64,000 bases of DNA from Pseudodesulfovibrio sp. zrk46 (GCF_012516435.1 NZ_CP051216.1:2374001-2438000), one strand, 5' to 3'. Positions 8,718-20,225 are shown, counted from the first letter of the stretch. Numbers and translations are program-made. The notes: generated from the sequence alone by a model not told the origin.

Positions 8718-10100
8718 ATGAGCAATCTGACTCCCCGCGAGATCGTATCCGAACTCGACAGATATATTATCGGCCAGGAAGCAGCCAAGCGAATGGTCGC
8801 CATTGCCATGCGTAACCGCTGGCGCAGACAGCAGCTTGATCCTGAGCTGCGCGACGAAATCGCCCCCAAGAATATCATCCTGATGGGCCCCACCGGCGTT
8901 GGTAAGACCGAGATCGCCCGTCGTCTCGCCCGCCTGACCAACTGCCCGTTCTTCAAGGTCGAGGCCACCAAGTTCACCGAGGTGGGCTATGTGGGACGCG
9001 ACGTGGAGTCCATGGTCCGTGATCTCATGGAAGTGGGCGTGAACATGGTCCGCAAAGAAGAGACCGAGAAGGTCCGCATCAAGGCGGAAAAGTACGCTGA
9101 AGAGCGCCTGCTCGATCTGCTCCTGCCAAGCAAACCCAAGTCTTCCGGTCCTGCCGGCTTCTTCATGGGCTCTGCCAATGGTGAAGTGGAGGAGCAGAAG
9201 GAAGAGCCCAAGGACTCCGGCACTCGAGAGAAGTTTCGCCAGATGTTCCGCCGTGGCGAGCTGGACGAGCGAGAAGTGGAGATGGAAGTTTCCACCCAGT
9301 CCGGCGCACAGGTGGAAATCATGGCCATCCCCGGCATGGAAGAGATGGGCTCCAACCTGCAGAATGCCTTCTCCAACATGTTCCCGGATCGCAAAAAACA
9401 GCGCAAGATGAAGATCAAGGAAGCCTATCAGGTGCTCATCGACGAAGAGGCCGATAAGCTCATTGATCCGGAGACGGTCAATGAACTGGCCCGTGAGCGC
9501 GTCGAGCAGCAGGGTATCCTGTTCGTTGACGAAATGGACAAGATCGCTTCCCGTCAGGATGCTGGCGGCAGCAGCGCAGATGTCTCCCGCGAGGGCGTAC
9601 AGCGCGACTTGCTCCCCGTGGTCGAAGGCAGCGTGGTCAACACCAAGTACGGCATGATCAAGACCGACCACATCCTGTTCATCGCAGCCGGAGCGTTCCA
9701 TTTTGCCAAGCCGTCCGATCTCATCCCCGAGTTGCAGGGTCGTTTCCCGCTGCGTGAAGAACTGAACTCCCTGCACAAGGAAGAGTTCTACAGGATTCTG
9801 ACCGAGCCCAAGAACGCACTGACCGTTCAGTACAAGGCGCTTCTGGAGACCGAAGGCGTGTCCATTGACTTCACCAAGGAAGCACTTGAAGAGATCTCTT
9901 CCAACGCTGAAAAGATCAACGAGGAGACTGAGAATATCGGTGCCCGTCGTCTGTATACCATCATGGAAAAGATTCTCGCCAACCTCTCCTTCGAAGCCCC
10001 GGACAAGTCCGGCCAGAAGGTGGTCGTGGATCGTGACTATGTGAAGGATCAGATCGACGACGTAGTGGAAGATCGCGATCTTTCGCGCTATATCCTCTAG
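8718..10100 (+). CDS. hslU: HslU, AAA+ ATPase subunit of the HslUV protease
   Basis: A 460-residue AAA+ unfoldase. It starts with [20 protein letters not shown], has Walker [16 protein letters not shown] near residue 60, an insertion (I) domain at about 110-230, Walker [12 protein letters not shown] near 265, and the C-terminal DLSRYIL tail which activates HslV. All match the family and its length. Transcription ends at the hairpin just downstream. Confidence 0.96.
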   Translation: MSNLTPREIVSELDRYIIGQEAAKRMVAIAMRNRWRRQQLDPELRDEIAPKNIILMGPTGVGKTEIARRLARLTNCPFFKVEATKFTEVGYVGRDVESMVRDLMEVGVNMVRKEETEKVRIKAEKYAEERLLDLLLPSKPKSSGPAGFFMGSANGEVEEQKEEPKDSGTREKFRQMFRRGELDEREVEMEVSTQSGAQVEIMAIPGMEEMGSNLQNAFSNMFPDRKKQRKMKIKEAYQVLIDEEADKLIDPETVNELARERVEQQGILFVDEMDKIASRQDAGGSSADVSREGVQRDLLPVVEGSVVNTKYGMIKTDHILFIAAGAFHFAKPSDLIPELQGRFPLREELNSLHKEEFYRILTEPKNALTVQYKALLETEGVSIDFTKEALEEISSNAEKINEETENIGARRLYTIMEKILANLSFEAPDKSGQKVVVDRDYVKDQIDDVVEDRDLSRYIL

Positions 10101-10124
10101 TCACACACATTGTAATGACTCTAC

Positions 10125-10159
10125 CGGGCCGGATCACCTCATGTGTTCCGGCCCGTTTT
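10125..10159 (+). terminator. Intrinsic terminator of hslU
   Basis: A 9-bp stem CGGGCCGGA/TCCGGCCCG with a 13-base loop and TTTT. The T run lies close to the start of the following gene, whose ribosome-binding site AAGGAC follows the hairpin. Confidence 0.75.
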
Positions 10160-10172
10160 GCAAGGACTCCCC

Positions 10173-10967
10173 ATGACCGCTGAACTGACCGTTACCTTAC
10201 TGGGTATCCCCTATGATGAGCAGTCCTCCTACATGCAGGGCGCTGCAGAAGGCCCGACTGCACTGCTGGAAGCCTATCGCTGCGACTCTGCCAACATGTG
10301 GTCCGAGACCGGCTTTGACCTGAATCTCCATGTTGAAGACGGCGGCCTGATGACAATGGGAACCGATACCGCAGTGACAGACATTGAAGAGGGGGCGCGA
10401 AAGCTCGTCGCCTCAGGGCGCAAGGGACTCTTCTTGGGCGGTGATCATTCCGTCACCTATCCATTGGTAAAAGGGCTGGCTGATAGTGTGGAGCCATTTG
10501 CCGTGCTTCACTTTGACGCTCATCCTGACTGCTACGATAACTTTGAGGGCAACAAATTGTCGCATGCCTGCCCCATGGCTCGGATCATGGAAGAGGGCTT
10601 GTGTAAACGCCTTATGTCTGTAGGAATCCGTACAGCCAATGGGCATCAGCGGGAACAGAAAGAGAAGCTCGGCCTGGAGTGGCTGGAGATGAAGGATTTC
10701 GCTTCGTGGCCGAAACTGTCGTTCGATACTCCGGTTTACGTGACCGTGGATATGGATGCGCTGGACCCGGCGTTTGCGCCCGGCGTGTCACATCATGAAC
10801 CCGGGGGGATGACTACCCGCCAGTTATTGGACATGATCCACGCCATCGATGCACCGGTCATTGGTGCAGACGTGGTGGAATTGAACCCGCGACGGGATAT
10901 CAATGGAGTGACTGCCATGACAGCGGCCAAGATCGTGAAGGAGTTGGCCGGGATGATGATTCGGTAG
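10173..10967 (+). CDS. Arginase/agmatinase-family ureohydrolase
   Basis: A 264-residue ureohydrolase. The manganese ligands are in place: GGDHS near residue 89, HFDAHPD near 113, and VDMDALDPAFAPG near 195. The family hydrolyses arginine, agmatine or a related guanidino compound to urea. The ATG at 10173 is preferred over 10143 because AAGGAC lies five bases before it and the upstream codons fall in the terminator. Agmatinase (speB-like) is the most likely role, but the substrate cannot be read from sequence. Confidence 0.87.
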   Translation: MTAELTVTLLGIPYDEQSSYMQGAAEGPTALLEAYRCDSANMWSETGFDLNLHVEDGGLMTMGTDTAVTDIEEGARKLVASGRKGLFLGGDHSVTYPLVKGLADSVEPFAVLHFDAHPDCYDNFEGNKLSHACPMARIMEEGLCKRLMSVGIRTANGHQREQKEKLGLEWLEMKDFASWPKLSFDTPVYVTVDMDALDPAFAPGVSHHEPGGMTTRQLLDMIHAIDAPVIGADVVELNPRRDINGVTAMTAAKIVKELAGMMIR

Positions 10968-10971
10968 CTGA

Positions 10972-12432
10972 CTACTTCTTTTTCTCTTTGAGCGATTTGA
11001 GTAGCTCGCCAACTTTCTTGTAGTTGGGATCAACCGAATAGACATCCTCAAGCACCCGGGCGGCATTGCGAAGGCGATTGGCCTTCATGAAGATCTGGCC
11101 CATGCCGTATGCAATCTCCAGATTCCCTTTATATAGGTCGGGGTTGAGCTTGAGTGCCCGTTCAAATTTTTCAGCCGCGCTGCCGTAATCTTTGCCTTCC
11201 ACAAAGGCCATGCCCATATTGAAGAGGATGGACTCGTCCTTGGGGGATAAATGGGCTGCCTTAACGTACGCATCAATGGCTTCGCGCCAACGCTTATCCC
11301 TGCGAAGCAACATGCCAAGCCGATTGTATAATGACCAATCCAGTTCTACGCTGTAAACACGGGCCAGCTTTGAACATGCTTCAAGCAATGGCAAAGACGC
11401 ACTCATGTTCTTTTCATATATCCTGTTCGCATACTTAACGGCCACATTGACGCAGTCGGATAGTTTCTGCTCATGCATGAGTCGAATTGCAGCAAGGAAA
11501 TAAGAGGCAGCCTTAGCTATCTCTCCTTTCGTAAAGTACAGCTCTGCTATCTGTTGTTTTCGTCCCTTGTGCAGCGGCGAGAGTTCGTCGATTTTGAGGA
11601 GATATTTCAGAACAGATTCCTGATCATCCTCTTCCTCATAATAGACAACAATCTTTTTGAGTGGCTCAAGGTACATATGAGCATTCTCAGCGGCTTGAAG
11701 ATAGAGCTTCAGGGCGTCCATTCGTTTGCCCAATCCTTTGAGGGCGTCTCCCATGATCATCAGTCCTGCCGGACTTCCCGGCTTCATTTCCAAGATGTCG
11801 CGAGCTACGCCATAGGCTAAGGCAAATTCCACTTTGCGAAGACGTTCCTTGCCTTCACGAACCTTTTTCCCTATTTCGTCTGGCGGCACCAAAGTATTGG
11901 CAATTTTTTCTATGAGAATATTAACCGAAACCGGTTTGGTGATGAAATTATCGGCGCCAGCTTCTACAAACTGGGCCATTTTTTTCTCATCAACCTCATG
12001 CATCATGACGATGATGAACATGTCTTTGAATTCTGCCTTCATCTCCTCAACGACAGGAAGAGACGAGTATCCCTCAAGCTGACTTTCTATGAAGAGAAAC
12101 GGCTTCTTGAGATATTCTCTGTAGACACTGATTTCTTCACGCGCGCGTCGAGGGGTAGGACTGATACGAATGCGTTCCTGATCAATTTCCAGTTCCTTAT
12201 AAAAGGAATTACGGAAGTTGTGGAAGAAGGTCTTGTCCTGACTGATGGCAATGAACAAACCGTCATTTTCATCTACGAAATCACAAACGATGTCTCGGTA
12301 CAGATTGACGACTTGTTCGTCCGACTTGAGCAGGTAGACGTTTTTCTTATTCAATTCCTTGTGTTTTTCGTCAATCTCTTTGGGAGCGGATTTGACGACA
12401 TACACACTCTTCATTTTTCCGCGTTTTGCCAT
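10972..12432 (-). CDS. REC-like receiver domain protein with TPR repeats
   Basis: 486 residues. The start MAKRGKMKSVYVV is chosen because AAGGTG lies eight bases before it. Residues about 55-180 look like a receiver domain (LFIAISQD, PFLFIESQLEG, then NFITKPVS with the conserved Lys at 166), but the phospho-acceptor place near 116 holds Glu instead of Asp. Residues about 200-480 form seven or so tetratricopeptide repeats (for example SILFNMGMAFVEGKDYGSAAE). No output DNA-binding or enzymatic domain is visible, so it likely works by protein contacts. It is convergent with the agmatinase-type gene. Confidence 0.78.
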   Translation of the reverse strand: MAKRGKMKSVYVVKSAPKEIDEKHKELNKKNVYLLKSDEQVVNLYRDIVCDFVDENDGLFIAISQDKTFFHNFRNSFYKELEIDQERIRISPTPRRAREEISVYREYLKKPFLFIESQLEGYSSLPVVEEMKAEFKDMFIIVMMHEVDEKKMAQFVEAGADNFITKPVSVNILIEKIANTLVPPDEIGKKVREGKERLRKVEFALAYGVARDILEMKPGSPAGLMIMGDALKGLGKRMDALKLYLQAAENAHMYLEPLKKIVVYYEEEDDQESVLKYLLKIDELSPLHKGRKQQIAELYFTKGEIAKAASYFLAAIRLMHEQKLSDCVNVAVKYANRIYEKNMSASLPLLEACSKLARVYSVELDWSLYNRLGMLLRRDKRWREAIDAYVKAAHLSPKDESILFNMGMAFVEGKDYGSAAEKFERALKLNPDLYKGNLEIAYGMGQIFMKANRLRNAARVLEDVYSVDPNYKKVGELLKSLKEKKK

Positions 12433-12550
12433 TGCATTCACCTTCAGTACAGTCACAGGAAAACGAGTTTGTGGGGATGGTACTAAGTATCGTGGATTGA
12501 TGGCAATGATATTCTATGGTTATTAGAATGTTTTTCAGATTGGAAATGAA

Positions 12551-12581
12551 AAGGCGACGTATCAGAACGATACGCCGCCTT
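12551..12581 (-). terminator. Hairpin after clc
   Basis: A 13-bp stem (AAGGCGACGTATC/GATACGCCGCCTT with one mismatch that becomes a G-U wobble on the minus strand) and loop AGAAC, 28 bases beyond the clc stop. The T tract on the minus strand is short. Confidence 0.7.
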
Positions 12582-12608
12582 ATTTTGCGGATAGGAAGGG
12601 TGAGATGA

Positions 12609-14450
12609 TTACTCGTTATCGCCCTTAACTTCGGCAATAGCTTCGGCGTAGGCCTGGAACACATCATCACGGTTGATGAGGCCTTCGATCTCGTTGGTGT
12701 CGATTTGGTTAACCACTGGAATCTGGCCGTAGTCGGTGTTCACGAAGCGGAGCAGGGCCTGATAAAGGTCATAGTCCGGGCGCACGTAAACCGGGCGAGA
12801 CATGAGGTCGCGTACCACTACCAGATCGTGCAGGTCTTCCTCGAACATCCAGTTGCGGACGTTGTGGATGGAGACCATGCCCACGTATTGGCCTTCATCA
12901 TTTTTGACAGGGAAGTAGAGCTGATCCGAGTTGGCGATGATATCTGTGAGCGCCTTAAGCGTAGTGGATTCCTCCAGCACGATCACATCGCCGGGGTTGT
13001 AGAAGTCCACCACGTGCATCTGTTCGAGCACGTTAATGGTGGCATCTTCGGCGTGTGCCGGGGATTCGAACTTGTTCTCCACCTGATGCTCATAGAGCGA
13101 TATGTTGCGGCTCAGGACCAGACAGAGTGCCGAGGCGAGCATGAGCGGGGCCAGCAGGCCGTAACCCTGTGTGAGCTCGGTGACCATGATCAGCGGGCCG
13201 ATGGGGGCGTTTGCCACACCTGCGAAGAAGGCGGCCATACCAACAAGGATGTAGGCACCGGGCTGGGTGACGATATTGGGGAAGAGTTCGTGCCCAACCT
13301 TGCCAACCAGACCGCCGGACATGCCGCCCACAAACAGGGCGGGTGCGAACATGCCGCCGGACATGCCGGAGCCGATGGTGACGGACGTAGCAAGGGTCTT
13401 ACCCACGATGATGTAGCACATGCCAAGGGCGGGAATCTGGCCGAGAATGGCGAGCTCCAACCAGCCGTAGCCGCCTGAGAGCAGGCCGCCGGTGATCAGG
13501 CCGTCAGTGGCGGTGTAGGGGTACAGAATACCCAGCAGGCCCATGGCCAGACCGCCCAGTCCCATGGACCAGATGATGCCGATCTTCTCGCGCAGCGGGT
13601 AGAAGACATTGAATTTAATGAAATAGAAGGTGCGGATGTACATCCAGCCAGCACCGGCGCAGACAAATGCGAGAATCGCGTAGAAGATCAGCTCGCGTGG
13701 GTCGTGGAACGAGAAGCGCGGGATGCCAAAGATGGGCTCGGTGCCGAAGAAGAACGTGAAGATGGAGTAGGATACTACCGAACTCATGACCGAAGGCAGG
13801 ATCGCCTCAGCCTCGAAGTCCTCGCGGTAGATAACCTCGACGGCGGTCAATGCACCACCAAGCGGTGCACGGAAAATGGCGCCCAGGCCGCCAGCTGCAC
13901 CAGAGAGCAGGAGCAGGCGACGTTCTTTTGCAGAAAAATCGAATTTCTTGGCAAGCCAGGAACCCACTCCAGCGCCCATCTGAGTAATGGGGCCTTCGCG
14001 ACCGGCACTACCACCGGACGCAATGGTCAGGACAGAGCAGAGGCCGCGGATGATGGCTACGCGGGCCTTGATGACGCCACCATGATTGTGGAAAGCGTTG
14101 ATGGTAGCATCGGTGCCGTCGGTGCCGCCGGTGATGGTCTCAGGGATGAATCGGTTGACTAACCACCCTGTTAGGAGGGCGGTGCCGGTAGTGAACACCG
14201 GGATGAGCCATGGACGGAACTCGCCCGCTGGACCGTGGAAGATCCCTTCACCAGCCGGTTCCGGGGAAACGATACCCGCCAGGTTGTGCTGGAGAAAGAA
14301 TTTGCCGATTTCCACCAGCCAGAAGAAGGCGACGGCGACCAAGCCGGACAGGGTGCCGACAAGTACGCCGATGACCAGCCAGCGAAATGAAGCAATGGTT
14401 GAGTAGGATTTTGCGAAATCCTGCCAGTATCTGATGAACTGGTTGAGCAT
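12609..14450 (-). CDS. ClC-family chloride channel or transporter with CBS pair
   Basis: A 613-residue membrane protein with ten or more helices. It has GREGPITQMGAG (gating Glu) and GGMFAPALFVGG, both conserved in ClC proteins. The anion-site motif GSGIP is replaced by GTDGT in TGGTDGTDATINAF, as seen in some prokaryotic subfamilies, so selectivity may not be chloride. Two CBS domains occupy roughly 450-600 and could sense nucleotides. The start lies two bases after the ribF stop, so the two genes are co-transcribed. Confidence 0.9.
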   Translation of the reverse strand: MLNQFIRYWQDFAKSYSTIASFRWLVIGVLVGTLSGLVAVAFFWLVEIGKFFLQHNLAGIVSPEPAGEGIFHGPAGEFRPWLIPVFTTGTALLTGWLVNRFIPETITGGTDGTDATINAFHNHGGVIKARVAIIRGLCSVLTIASGGSAGREGPITQMGAGVGSWLAKKFDFSAKERRLLLLSGAAGGLGAIFRAPLGGALTAVEVIYREDFEAEAILPSVMSSVVSYSIFTFFFGTEPIFGIPRFSFHDPRELIFYAILAFVCAGAGWMYIRTFYFIKFNVFYPLREKIGIIWSMGLGGLAMGLLGILYPYTATDGLITGGLLSGGYGWLELAILGQIPALGMCYIIVGKTLATSVTIGSGMSGGMFAPALFVGGMSGGLVGKVGHELFPNIVTQPGAYILVGMAAFFAGVANAPIGPLIMVTELTQGYGLLAPLMLASALCLVLSRNISLYEHQVENKFESPAHAEDATINVLEQMHVVDFYNPGDVIVLEESTTLKALTDIIANSDQLYFPVKNDEGQYVGMVSIHNVRNWMFEEDLHDLVVVRDLMSRPVYVRPDYDLYQALLRFVNTDYGQIPVVNQIDTNEIEGLINRDDVFQAYAEAIAEVKGDNE

Positions 14451-14452
14451 GA

Positions 14453-15433
14453 TTACACTTCTGCCGTTTCGTTTGCGAGGTCGGCGTGAGTTACCCGGAT
14501 TTCGGCCTCGGGTTGGGATAGGATTTGACGGCCCAGATCCACATCCTTGGTGATGCGATCCTTGAGTTCGTCAATACCAGAAAATTTTCTTTCATCGCGG
14601 ATGCGTTGCACAAAGTGTACGCGGATGTCGCGGCCATACAGGTCGCCGTTGAAGTCGATGAGGTGCGCTTCCACAGACAGGGCGTCGTTGCCAAAGGTAG
14701 GGTTCTTGCCGATGTTGGCCACGCCCATGTGTACTTCGTTGTCTACCTCAACCCAGATGGCGTAGACGCCGGGTTTGGGATGGAGTTCGTCAACCAGCTT
14801 GAGGTTGGCGGTGGGGAAGCCGAGCAAACGGCCACCACGGTTCATGCCATGCACGACTTCGCCTTTGACCTGATAGAAGCGGCCTAGCAGCGGGCGTACG
14901 GGCCATACTTTGCCAGCCTGTACCAGATCGCGGATGCGGGTGGAACTGACCACCGCGCCGTCGATTGACACGGGTTCAAGGCGATCAACGGTGAAACCGC
15001 GGTCCTTGCCGAGTTTGGAAAGGGTTTCGAAATTGCCTGCGCGACCTTTGCCCAGGTGATAGTCGTAGCCGATGATCATTTCCTTCATGTTCAGGCCGTC
15101 GATCAGATATTTCTGGACGAACTGTTCGGGAGCGAGTTTGGCCATTTCCATGTTGAACTCAAGAAGCAGGCAGGCCTCAGGGCCATATTGGGAGATAAGC
15201 TCGAGTTTCTGCTCGGTCAGCGTGATGAAGGGCGGAGCATCGTTGCGCAGCACTCGGAGCGGATGAGGGTCAAAAGTGACGACTACGCTCAGTAGCCCTT
15301 GCGCCTTTGCTCGGGAGCAGGCAAGGCGGATGAGGCGCTGATGGCCTTTGTGGACGCCGTCAAAGTTGCCGATGGTCACACAGGACCCGGCGATGACGCC
15401 TTCCAGTTCTTCTATGGTTCTTGCGATGATCAT
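14453..15433 (-). CDS. ribF: RibF, bifunctional riboflavin kinase / FAD synthetase
   Basis: A 326-residue protein. The N-terminal nucleotidyltransferase half shows IGNFDGVHKGHQRLI (HxGH) and SSTRIRDLVQAGKV; the C-terminal flavokinase half begins near residue 190 with GEVVHGMNRGGRLLGFPTAN. It phosphorylates riboflavin to FMN and adenylates FMN to FAD. The length is slightly above the usual 305-315. It is the first gene of a pair with clc. Confidence 0.95.
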   Translation of the reverse strand: MIIARTIEELEGVIAGSCVTIGNFDGVHKGHQRLIRLACSRAKAQGLLSVVVTFDPHPLRVLRNDAPPFITLTEQKLELISQYGPEACLLLEFNMEMAKLAPEQFVQKYLIDGLNMKEMIIGYDYHLGKGRAGNFETLSKLGKDRGFTVDRLEPVSIDGAVVSSTRIRDLVQAGKVWPVRPLLGRFYQVKGEVVHGMNRGGRLLGFPTANLKLVDELHPKPGVYAIWVEVDNEVHMGVANIGKNPTFGNDALSVEAHLIDFNGDLYGRDIRVHFVQRIRDERKFSGIDELKDRITKDVDLGRQILSQPEAEIRVTHADLANETAEV

Positions 15434-15508
15434 TCTTGGTCGCTTTATTTGTGTGGTGTCGAAAAAAGAGTCAGACTACGCGAAAAGGTTCCGGCCTTCA
15501 AGGAACGA

Positions 15509-16942
15509 TTATTTGACTGGCTTGGTCCACTCGCTGAAGACCGCGTCAAATTGTTTGAGTTCTTCCTGCTGAGCAGGTGTCTTGGCCAATTGTGCTGCCA
15601 ATCCCTTGTGGTATCGGGCTTTTCCCTTGTTGCCACCATAGAGAGCGGCATAGGCTAGCTGAAGGTTGCCGCCGAACTGATCGCCTGACTCGCCCAGGAT
15701 CATGCCGAGGTGATGGTGTACCTCCCAGTCTTCCGGCACGATCTCCATGACCTTGCGCATATTTTCCGCGGCCCGCTTGTACTGATCATTTTCAGCCTGG
15801 AGACGGGCGAAGTAGAACAGCCCCAAAGCGTCACGCTGGTTCTTGATGACCGCCATCTGGAGATACTGGAACGCCTTTTTGCGATCACCGCTCTTGAAGT
15901 AGAAAATACCGGCTTCTCGTGAAACAAGCGGATCCTTGGGAGCCATTTGCAGGGCCTTCTCAATCGCTATCTGGGCCTTGTCGCGTGCTTTGAGTCGTTC
16001 CTGAATAACTCCCACGGCCATATAGTCCAAGGCCGTATAGGTGTTTTCGGGCTTGCTTATATAGTAGCCCAACGCAGTGTCGGGTGCGGAGAGCTTGGAG
16101 CGGACAAGCGCCTGAACGCGTTTCAACTGGGCGTTGTCGTCTTTGCGCTCGGTGAGCGTCTTGGGCATCCGCTTGATGCGGTCGTTCAGATAGGTGATAC
16201 GCTCGGACAAGCCGGGGTGAGTAGACAGGTAGGATGGCACGTTCTGTCTGCCATTGTCGAACCAGTGCTTCTTCTTCATGATCTCGAAGGTTTGCGGCAT
16301 CCCTTCCGGGTTGTAGCCGGCTTTGATCATGGAGTTGAGACCTACGTGGTCAGCTTCCCGTTCGTCGTCCTGAGAATATTGCAGCATGGCTGCTGTTCCA
16401 ATGCCTTGTGCGCCTGCCATGAGGGCTGCACCAGCTTGGTTGGATCCTCCGGCCATGCCGAGGAAAATGCCGGCCAGAACACCAGCCATGGTCAGCATGC
16501 CTATCTTGCCTTGTTTTTCAAGACGGCTGGCCACATGACGTTGGGAAACGTGCGCCAATTCGTGCGCAATGACGCCGACCAGTTGCGACTCGCTGGTCAC
16601 ATCCTGGATCAGGCCAGTGAAAATGTAGATGTAGCCACCCGGGATGGCGAATGCGTTGAGCAATGGGTTGGCAACGACAGCACTTCTGACTTTGAAGGGC
16701 ATGGGCCGTTTGCCTTTGACCACGTTCTGTACGAGCTCGTCCACGTAGTCAGTGATGTAGGTGTCGCCTACCATGCTCATCTGCTGACGGATGAGACGGT
16801 CAAAGTTGCGGCCCATCTCGTTCTCTTTTCGGATAGTGAGCTTGTCCGGAGTAAGAACTCCGGCACGAGCGTTCATGGCCGGTGCGAGAATCAGCAGCAT
16901 GGCTGCAAAAAAAGCGGGGAATATGGTGAAAAGGCGTCGCAC
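15509..16942 (-). CDS. M48-family metalloprotease with TPR tail (BepA-like)
   Basis: 477 residues with an N-terminal signal peptide (MRRLFTIFPAFFAAMLLILAPAMNARA). The zinc site HELAHVSQRH is near residue 135, with the third ligand in EREADHVG near 200. Residues about 310-470 carry TPR repeats. In E. coli the BepA/YfgC relatives act in the periplasm in outer-membrane protein assembly and degradation of misfolded LptD. The closeness to ribF is probably incidental; 75 bases separate them. Confidence 0.88.
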   Translation of the reverse strand: MRRLFTIFPAFFAAMLLILAPAMNARAGVLTPDKLTIRKENEMGRNFDRLIRQQMSMVGDTYITDYVDELVQNVVKGKRPMPFKVRSAVVANPLLNAFAIPGGYIYIFTGLIQDVTSESQLVGVIAHELAHVSQRHVASRLEKQGKIGMLTMAGVLAGIFLGMAGGSNQAGAALMAGAQGIGTAAMLQYSQDDEREADHVGLNSMIKAGYNPEGMPQTFEIMKKKHWFDNGRQNVPSYLSTHPGLSERITYLNDRIKRMPKTLTERKDDNAQLKRVQALVRSKLSAPDTALGYYISKPENTYTALDYMAVGVIQERLKARDKAQIAIEKALQMAPKDPLVSREAGIFYFKSGDRKKAFQYLQMAVIKNQRDALGLFYFARLQAENDQYKRAAENMRKVMEIVPEDWEVHHHLGMILGESGDQFGGNLQLAYAALYGGNKGKARYHKGLAAQLAKTPAQQEELKQFDAVFSEWTKPVK

Positions 16943-17090
16943 GTTGGTGGTGTCCTTGATGTTAAATGGATAGGGCTATTGTAATCATTTGCTGGAGCGT
17001 GGCAACCTCGTACAACAACTGCACATAAAAATGATTCAATAAGGACAGCTAACCATACGACTTCCATTCCTAATCATATCCAGGAACGAA

Positions 17091-17118
17091 AAAAGACGGC
17101 CTCAGGAGGCCGTCTTTT
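17091..17118 (-). terminator. Intrinsic terminator of rho
   Basis: A perfect palindrome AAAAGACGGCCTC/GAGGCCGTCTTTT, 22 bases beyond the rho stop on the minus strand, with a T run inside the stem base and a loop of about four bases. It could act in both directions. Confidence 0.85.
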
Positions 17119-17139
17119 GGTGTCGTATCTCGATGTGAG

Positions 17140-18594
<1,455 letters not shown>

Positions 18595-18948
18595 GTGATT
18601 GAAATTTGTGTTTTAAAGGTTGCTGCGGATATATCCAACCGTCTCGAACGAGACCTTTCATTACCGATGGGAATGGTCCTGTAATACGGACCCGAATATA
18701 CGAAATATGATTGGTCGATATTTAGTCAGACCAAGGGGGTAAACTGCGCGTTACCTCTTGCAGGTTTGCTGCGACGTCTTTCACGTCTCAAATAACGAAT
18801 GGAGTGGGATATATGTATCAAGCCACAGATGTGGCGACAATTCCGAATTATACTAATCCGCAGCTGTTGACAAGTCAGATCGGTATTTCAGGCAAAAAAA
18901 CAGCCGCCTTAATTGGCGGCTGTTTGAAAATCAGATGAAAAGAGGCAA
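18595..18948 (-). other. rho-carD intergenic region (354 bases)
   Basis: This stretch holds the carD terminator at its right edge and the rho leader. The leader of more than 250 bases is T/A-rich near 18690-18730, and rho is known to be autoregulated through its leader in other bacteria; no specific attenuator hairpin or coding sequence could be recognised here. Confidence 0.4.
18898..18925 (-). terminator. Intrinsic terminator of carD
   Basis: Stem AAACAGCCGCC/GGCGGCTGTTT with loop TTAATT, 24 bases beyond the carD stop, T-rich on the minus-strand side (a run of seven A on the plus strand at 18894-18900). Confidence 0.9.
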
Positions 18949-19470
18949 TTATTCGTCTTCGTCGCCTTCTTGAGCAGCGATGACATCGGCAAACATTTCG
19001 TTGATGGCTTCTTTGACCTCTTCCTGGTCTCGACCCAGTGAGTGGGCCAGTTCCATGGATACGAGGCCCATTGCCTGCTCCAGCAAGCGACGCTCACCAA
19101 AGGAGAGTTCTTTGTCTTTTCCAATGAGGAAAAGCTCCTTGAGAACGTATGCAACATCGGAAAGATCGCCGGATTTCAGCTTTTCGGAATATTCGCGGTA
19201 GCGACGGTTCCAGTTCTGACCGGTGTAGCCGGTGAATTCGGATCGGTCATTGAGGGATTCGAAAATCGCCTGACCGATGCGTTTACTGCACACGGAGCGC
19301 AGGCCGACGTTAATGGCATTCAGCACCGGAACCATCAAGGTCACGTTGTTGCTTAAGATGCGAACAATATAGAAATCGGCCTTCACGCCGCCGATTTCCT
19401 GGGACTCGATACGCTCTACGCGACCGACGCCCTGGGAAGGGTATACAACTAACTCATTGACCTTGAACAC
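18949..19470 (-). CDS. carD: CarD/CdnL-family RNA polymerase-binding regulator
   Basis: I start at the GTG giving MFKVNELVVYPSQGVGRVERIES (173 residues), since AAGGAG lies 11 bases before and this is where the family begins; an ATG at 19524 would add 18 residues. The N-terminal Tudor-like RNA polymerase interaction domain (residues 1-55) and the helical C-terminal domain with RNRRYREYSEKLKSGDL are clear. CarD stabilises open promoter complexes. The acidic tail DEDE ends the protein. Confidence 0.9.
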   Translation of the reverse strand: MFKVNELVVYPSQGVGRVERIESQEIGGVKADFYIVRILSNNVTLMVPVLNAINVGLRSVCSKRIGQAIFESLNDRSEFTGYTGQNWNRRYREYSEKLKSGDLSDVAYVLKELFLIGKDKELSFGERRLLEQAMGLVSMELAHSLGRDQEEVKEAINEMFADVIAAQEGDEDE

Positions 19471-19571
19471 TGGAAACCAAGCTCCTTGCTTACTGCTTTT
19501 TTCATATGCGCAGAAGGACATCATACCGGAAAGGCATGAAAGAGTCCAATCCTACAGTAATCCTATTTGGA

Positions 19572-20225
19572 TTACGCGTCTGTCGATGATTCCTGCGGCT
19601 TGTCCGCTTCCTTTTCTACGGGCGGCTCAATGGAAAAACTGTTGATATGCTGGGTGGCAAAGCCCACGCCCCGTCGATAGTAAATGTCGAGCCCCTTGAC
19701 GGCGTGCTCAATGATGGCGGGCAGGTGCTCGGCATTCTCAGGAAAGAACGGTTCCAGCACCCATTCGCTGATGGGCTTGAACTTGTCCGCCGGTCGACCG
19801 ACACCCAGTCGCAGGCGGAAGAAATTAGGCGTATTCAGGCTGTCCTGGATAGACTCCAGGCCATTGTGCCCATTATTGCCGCCTCCCTTTTTAACCTTCA
19901 TGCGGCCCACCGGAAGATCCAGCTCGTCGTGGACCACCATAACCTGTTCAGGTGTCAGGCCGTGGCGGCCACAGATCTTGGATACTGCCTTGCCGCTTAG
20001 GTTCATGTAGGTCAGGGGTTTGGCAAGAAGCCGGTACGCTCCGGCAAACTTGACCTTCCACAATTCATAGTCGCCGGATTCGTCGATCTTCTCCAGCTTC
20101 ATGTTCTTGCGGGACTCGGCCACGGACAGAATACGGTCCACGAGCATGAACCCGATGTTGTGTCGGGTATCCTCGTACTTGGGGCCAGGATTGCCCAAAC
20201 CGACGATAAGTCCTTTGTATTCCAT
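19572..20225 (-). CDS. pth: Peptidyl-tRNA hydrolase
   Basis: 217 residues beginning MEYKGLIVGLGNPGPKYEDTRHNIG, with AAGGACC before the ATG; the upstream ATG at 20270 is not used in the family. The catalytic His is in TRHNIGF; VHDELDLPVGRMKVKKGGGNNGHNGL is the substrate-binding core. It releases tRNA from stalled peptidyl-tRNA. The tail beyond residue 195 is an acidic Pro-rich extension. It lies directly downstream of rplY, a common pairing. Confidence 0.95.
   Translation of the reverse strand: MEYKGLIVGLGNPGPKYEDTRHNIGFMLVDRILSVAESRKNMKLEKIDESGDYELWKVKFAGAYRLLAKPLTYMNLSGKAVSKICGRHGLTPEQVMVVHDELDLPVGRMKVKKGGGNNGHNGLESIQDSLNTPNFFRLRLGVGRPADKFKPISEWVLEPFFPENAEHLPAIIEHAVKGLDIYYRRGVGFATQHINSFSIEPPVEKEADKPQESSTDA

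Noticed and set aside
7590-9776. 728-codon minus-strand ORF
   Set aside because: Antisense of the macro-domain gene, hslV and hslU; no family features in the translation.
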